Positions 7,947 to 10,720 of a stretch of 10,720 nt of DNA are shown one piece after another. The notes under the pieces were generated by a model that had not been told where the DNA came from, made no database searches, and saw nothing but the letters and a program-made list of their open reading frames with translations. Location: NCBI GenBank assembly GCA_000433115.1, contig FR892149.1, forward strand, positions 1 to 10,720. Reading direction: 5' to 3'. Within the stretch, counting starts at the first letter, position 1, and the number at the start of each line of letters is the position of its first letter. A program made the translations under genes and the position numbers. This DNA is from Ruminococcus sp. CAG:382. GTDB lineage: Bacteria; Bacillota; Clostridia; Oscillospirales; CAG-382.

Positions 7947-7980
7947 AGTTGTAAACAAGTATTTATACATCTTTACAACT
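7947..7980. promoter_or_regulatory. Interrupted palindrome between divergent promoters, candidate operator
   Basis: AGTTGTAAA (7947-7955) and TTTACAACT (7972-7980) are perfect 9-bp inverted repeats. Inside them GTAT (7959-7962) and ATAC (7965-7968) are a second inverted pair with exactly the same centre, between 7963 and 7964. In total 14 of 17 positions per arm pair. The right arm covers the -35 box (7972-7977) of the rightward promoter, so a bound dimer would be expected to block it. It lies upstream of the polA -35 box and so could also influence polA. No regulator gene is in the window; the binding family is unknown. Confidence 0.6.
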
Positions 7981-8000
7981 CGCATTTTCTGTGATATAAT
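7972..8000 (+). promoter_or_regulatory. Promoter of the secreted-protein operon
   Basis: TTTACA (7972-7977), a 17-nt spacer, and a perfect TATAAT (7995-8000) preceded by TGA, which makes an extended -10. The transcript should start near 8007, leaving a leader of about 44 nt. The -35 box lies inside the right arm of the palindrome at 7947-7980. Confidence 0.88.
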
Positions 8001-8032
8001 ACAATATACGTTACCATATTTTGACCTTATCT

Positions 8033-8038
8033 GAGGGG
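8033..8038 (+). promoter_or_regulatory. Probable ribosome binding site of the repeat-protein gene
   Basis: GAGGGG lies 12 nt before the ATG at 8051, a rather long spacing. It is the only purine-rich site in the short leader. The in-frame TTG at 8021 comes before it and has no site of its own. Confidence 0.5.
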
Positions 8039-8050
8039 ACAGTAATCAAC

Positions 8051-9511
8051 ATGAACAGAAAAACATTTGCCTCGGCGGCTCTTGCGCTTGTTATGGCTTT
8101 GCTTCTCAGCATTCCCGCTTTCGCCGCCAAAGCGACATATACAATGACATTTACGGAAGGCATCAAGCTTATTAATCCGCTGACGGGCAAAAAGCCGACA
8201 CAGATCTTCACCGGCACCGACGTACCGTCCATTACGGTTGAGGAGGGCGGCAGCTTTGTCTTCCCCGAAAACACCATCATCTTCAGAGATTACATCTTTT
8301 CGGGCTGGAAATACATATACACCGACGAAAACGGCGAAAAGAAGGCAAAAATTTACCGGCCCGGTGACACATTCGAAAACGTCGGCAGCGACATTGAATT
8401 CGGAGCGTACTGGACTCGCCCCGTGCCGATCGACCTTGTGATAACCGGCTTCCTCACATTTGCAAACAACGAGCCATACAGCGAGGGCGAGCTTCCCGAC
8501 GCGATGCAGGTCGTTTATAACTCCACGGTGAAGCTGAAAAAGCTGTCGCTTTCAAAGGACGGATATACGTTCCGCGGCTGGGTCGATTCAGACGGACTGT
8601 TTTACGAAAACGGCGGCGAATACACCGTAAGCAAACTGAATCCCGTGCTGACTGCCGTCTGGGAAAAGGACGGCGACGCGACGCTGACGCACAAGGTCGT
8701 CTATGCCGCAGGTGCGGAGGGCTGCACCGGCGAGCTTCCGCGCGTATTTGAAATGTATCAGAAAAACACCTTTACGGCATCGGAATGCACTCTGACGCGC
8801 AAGGGATACAGATTCGTATGCTGGGTCGATGAAAGCGGACGCGAATACAACGCGGGACGCGAGTATTCGGTTGACGGCGATACACTGACGCTGACCGCAA
8901 AATGGGAAAAGGTCACTCAGTATTACACTGTGAGCATATATGCGACATCGGGCGGCAGTGTTTCGCCTTCATCGGCGGTTTCGGTTGCCGAGGGAGACGG
9001 CATCGAGCTTGTTGCCACACCGTTTGACGGATACATCATTTCGTCAGTCACAATGAACGGCACACAGCTTCCGGTTGAAAACAGAAGCGGCTGCAAGGTT
9101 TCCGCCCCGTCAATAACCGCGGATTCACAGATCGTAGTCACATTCACGGAAGCCGGACATCCTGTCCTCACTCTCAGAAAAACCGAAGGCGGCACTCTGA
9201 CAGAGGTGACGCGCACCGACGGCAGAAAAGCCTTTTCTGCAAAACCGGACAGCGGGTACGTCCTCAAAAACGTCACGGTCAGCGGCGCCGGTTATACGAC
9301 GGAAAACGGCGTTTATGTACTGGAGGAATTCAGCGGCGAAGCAATTGTTACTGCGGAATTTGCACGTATTTCGGAGCAGAGCGGAGTAAGTACGGTGCAA
9401 AGTGAAGCTCCCGGTGCCGAAAAAGACGGCGACATTTTCTATTTCATACTTATGGGCATCGTGATCATCGGACTTATCGGTTTTGCCGTTATCTATACAA
9501 AAAGGAGATAA
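8051..9511 (+). CDS. Secreted, membrane-anchored InlB-type repeat protein
   Basis: A 486-residue predicted surface protein. Residues 1-26 are a Sec signal peptide: MNRK, a hydrophobic core rich in Ala/Leu, and a likely cleavage after AFA. Then come three modules of Listeria-Bacteroides/InlB B-repeat character, near 28-122, 130-205 and 214-287. They carry the marks YxFxGW (YIFSGWKY 81-88, YTFRGWVD 172-179, YRFVCWVD 253-260) and end in AYW, AVWEK and AKWEK. Two divergent repeats follow (about 292-367 and 371-438), with GGSVSPSS, DGYIISSVTMNG and SGYVLKNVTV. A linker leads to a transmembrane helix at about 462-482 ending in KRR. There is no LPxTG sorting motif, so it is held by the helix. No enzyme domain is visible; adhesion or a scaffold role is possible but not shown. 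The ATG at 8051 is preferred to TTG 8021 because it gives the clean signal peptide. First gene of a four-gene rightward run. Confidence 0.88.
   Translation: MNRKTFASAALALVMALLLSIPAFAAKATYTMTFTEGIKLINPLTGKKPTQIFTGTDVPSITVEEGGSFVFPENTIIFRDYIFSGWKYIYTDENGEKKAKIYRPGDTFENVGSDIEFGAYWTRPVPIDLVITGFLTFANNEPYSEGELPDAMQVVYNSTVKLKKLSLSKDGYTFRGWVDSDGLFYENGGEYTVSKLNPVLTAVWEKDGDATLTHKVVYAAGAEGCTGELPRVFEMYQKNTFTASECTLTRKGYRFVCWVDESGREYNAGREYSVDGDTLTLTAKWEKVTQYYTVSIYATSGGSVSPSSAVSVAEGDGIELVATPFDGYIISSVTMNGTQLPVENRSGCKVSAPSITADSQIVVTFTEAGHPVLTLRKTEGGTLTEVTRTDGRKAFSAKPDSGYVLKNVTVSGAGYTTENGVYVLEEFSGEAIVTAEFARISEQSGVSTVQSEAPGAEKDGDIFYFILMGIVIIGLIGFAVIYTKRR
9501..9507 (+). promoter_or_regulatory. Ribosome binding site of the lipoprotein-like gene
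   Basis: AAAGGAG ends 6 nt before the ATG at 9514 and lies inside the last codons of the repeat-protein gene, which argues for linked translation of the two. Confidence 0.8.
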
Positions 9512-9513
9512 TC

Positions 9514-9966
9514 ATGGATCTGCATACAAAACGAATCATTTTTGCGGTTCTTGCCGTCATTGTTTTCGGCTGTTTCACTGCCGCCTGCTTCGGCTGCGGA
9601 AACGGGAACAGCGGCAAGAACGCTTCGGAAACAATTGAAACGTCAAATCCCGCCGAACAGTCGCAGACAGAGACGGTCGGACTCAGAATGCTGCATCCTT
9701 ATATTTCGGGCGACACGGGCGACAGCGTACGTCTCGTCATGACAGACGACGGCTCGTTCACACTCCGTATCTCATCCGACGGCAATCACACCGCTTACGG
9801 CACCTATACGCTTGACGGCAGCATTCTTACGCTCACTCATACCGATAAAACGGGCAGCAACACATATGTTTTTACCGTACTGCGAAACGGAACGCTCATG
9901 TTTGACGCCTCTGCATCAAAAATAAGCAGCGGCGGAAATATAAAGGACAAGACAATACTGAACTGA
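9514..9966 (+). CDS. Small secreted or lipid-anchored protein, function unknown
   Basis: A 150-residue protein. Residues 1-24 are a short basic start (HTKR) and a hydrophobic helix. FTAAC (21-25) resembles a lipobox with Cys25 as the lipidated residue, though Thr at the -3 position is not canonical; Cys20 and Cys28 are also nearby. After it comes a polar linker rich in Ser, Thr, Glu, Gln and Asn (29-53), as usual for lipoproteins, and then a compact domain from about 58 with alternating strands: GSFTLRIS, AYGTYTLDGSILTLTH, NTYVFTVLRNGTLMF. This looks like a small beta-sheet domain similar in style to lipocalin-like lipoprotein families, but I cannot name the family. It begins 2 nt after the repeat protein's stop, so the two are very likely co-expressed and both lie outside the membrane. 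Confidence 0.8.
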   Translation: MDLHTKRIIFAVLAVIVFGCFTAACFGCGNGNSGKNASETIETSNPAEQSQTETVGLRMLHPYISGDTGDSVRLVMTDDGSFTLRISSDGNHTAYGTYTLDGSILTLTHTDKTGSNTYVFTVLRNGTLMFDASASKISSGGNIKDKTILN

Positions 9967-9977
9967 GAGAAGCTTTT

Positions 9978-10496
9978 ATGAAAGAAAACAAAAAACTTGT
10001 CAGCGAAATCATCAAGGATATTCAGCATGACATGAGCGATGAAGAAATCCTCACTCTTCTTGCGGGAAGCAAAATTTCGGAAAACACCGAAAAAGAAACA
10101 AAGAAGCTTTATTCCTTCGGGCAGCGCGCCGCCGATAAAATCGCAAAATTTGCGGGAAGCTGGACATTTATATTCTCATTTGTCGGAGTGCTCGTGGCAT
10201 GGATGGTTATAAACATCATCATGGTCAATGCGTTCGATCCGTACCCGTTTATATTGCTCAACCTTGTTTTATCATGCGTCGCGGCGATTCAGGCTCCGCT
10301 TATCATGATGAGTCAGAACAGGCAGGAAGAAAAAGACCGACGCAGAGCCGAAAACGATTATAAGGTGAATCTCAAGACCGAGATCATGATCGAAGACCTT
10401 CACAACAAGGTCAACTCCATACTGGCAAAGCAGGAGTATATTCTGAAACAGCTTGAAAAAAGCAGCGCAGAAAAAGAGGAGGGAGAGAAAAAATGA
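9978..10496 (+). CDS. DUF1003 family membrane protein
   Basis: A 172-residue protein. Residues 1-47 are charged and partly helical (DEEILTLLAGSKIS). Two transmembrane helices lie at about 61-84 and 88-112, joined by a short loop with FDPYPF. The marks of DUF1003 are plain: RAADKIAKFAGSW (50-62), FDPYPFILLNLVLS (86-99) and QAPLIMMSQNRQ (105-116). The C-terminal 115-165 is highly charged and probably a coiled coil (DRRRAEND, LHNKVNSIL, EYILKQLEKS). The family's biochemical role is not established. The gene starts 11 nt after the previous stop, with only a weak GAGAGAAG site before it, and its stop overlaps the next start in ATGA. Confidence 0.92.
   Translation: MKENKKLVSEIIKDIQHDMSDEEILTLLAGSKISENTEKETKKLYSFGQRAADKIAKFAGSWTFIFSFVGVLVAWMVINIIMVNAFDPYPFILLNLVLSCVAAIQAPLIMMSQNRQEEKDRRRAENDYKVNLKTEIMIEDLHNKVNSILAKQEYILKQLEKSSAEKEEGEKK
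10477..10483 (+). promoter_or_regulatory. Ribosome binding site of the last gene
   Basis: AGGAGGG, close to consensus, lies 9 nt before the ATG at 10493 and within the 3' end of the DUF1003 gene. Confidence 0.75.
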
Positions 10497-10720
10497 TCTC
10501 ATTTCTTACAAGTCATATGCTCGACAGGGAAAACGGAAACAAACTGTTTGAAAAAAACAGCTTTGCCGACAGCCTCAGAAAAGCCGTCGGCGGCAGTACG
10601 GACGTACTGTTTGTCTGCTCCGACCCGGACCGCCACAATTATACGGATGCACACGCGGCTGAACTCTTCACCGAACTTGAAAAAGCCGGAATTTCTCTGA
10701 AAAGCAAAGCCGTGCTTGAC
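10493..10720 (+). CDS. Probable peptidase S51 (PepE-like) protein, 3' end missing
   Basis: Only the first 76 residues are in the window. The protein begins MISFLTSHMLDRENG, then SFADSLRKAVGGSTDVLFVCSDPD, then HAAELFTELEKAGI. The FLTS start, a strand ending in F-[VI]-C-S-x-P-D and a following helix fit the class I glutamine amidotransferase-like fold of peptidase S51 proteins (dipeptidase E relatives) found in Clostridia. The catalytic serine in GxSAG would lie beyond the edge, so activity cannot be judged. The start overlaps the DUF1003 stop (ATGA), indicating translational coupling. There is no signal peptide, so it is probably cytoplasmic, unlike its upstream neighbours. Confidence 0.6.
   Translation, partial: MISFLTSHMLDRENGNKLFEKNSFADSLRKAVGGSTDVLFVCSDPDRHNYTDAHAAELFTELEKAGISLKSKAVLD

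Noticed and set aside
8021..8050. A TTG start for the repeat protein at 8021
   Set aside because: It lies only about 14 nt from the predicted transcript start and before the GAGGGG site. It would put ten polar and acidic residues in front of a normal signal peptide.
7872..8050. A riboswitch or small RNA in the divergent intergenic region
   Set aside because: The two predicted leaders are only about 23 and 44 nt long, too short for a known riboswitch, and the palindrome lies upstream of both transcript starts.

Overview
The window looks like ordinary chromosomal DNA of a Firmicute of the Clostridia type, perhaps a gut or other anaerobic species. This is an inference from four observations: polA encodes a Pol I with a decayed proofreading domain, Shine-Dalgarno sites are AGGAG-like, the two clear promoters are sigma-A-like with 17-nt spacers, and the secreted proteins are of a Gram-positive kind. 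There is no RNA gene, insertion sequence, CRISPR array or phage gene that I can support. No stretch longer than about 180 bases lacks a gene.

Layout. (1) Bases 1-2905, plus strand: two consecutive half-size ABC exporters. The first is cut by the window edge and the second is complete. Together they probably form a heterodimeric exporter. (2) Bases 2906-2992: a convergent gap with a perfect 10-bp hairpin. (3) Bases 2993-7871, minus strand: an apparent operon transcribed polA, then a B12-binding-type radical SAM protein, then rsmI. polA and the radical SAM gene are 32 nt apart, and the radical SAM gene and rsmI overlap by an ATGA. A consensus promoter precedes polA. (4) Bases 7872-8050: a divergent intergenic region with two back-to-back promoters and, between them, a 34-bp interrupted palindrome that covers the -35 box of the rightward promoter. 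(5) Bases 8051 to the right edge, plus strand: a tight operon. It encodes a large secreted, C-terminally membrane-anchored protein of InlB-type repeats, a small lipoprotein-like protein, a DUF1003 membrane protein, and the start of a probable peptidase S51 (PepE-like) protein.

How the parts fit. The leftward operon joins DNA repair/replication (polA) and ribosome modification (rsmI) to a radical SAM enzyme of unknown substrate. The rightward operon is envelope-directed: three consecutive products are predicted to be exported or in the membrane. It is the least understood part of the window, and its promoter carries the best operator candidate. The ABC pair probably belongs to a locus that lies mostly left of the window, so its cargo cannot be told from here.
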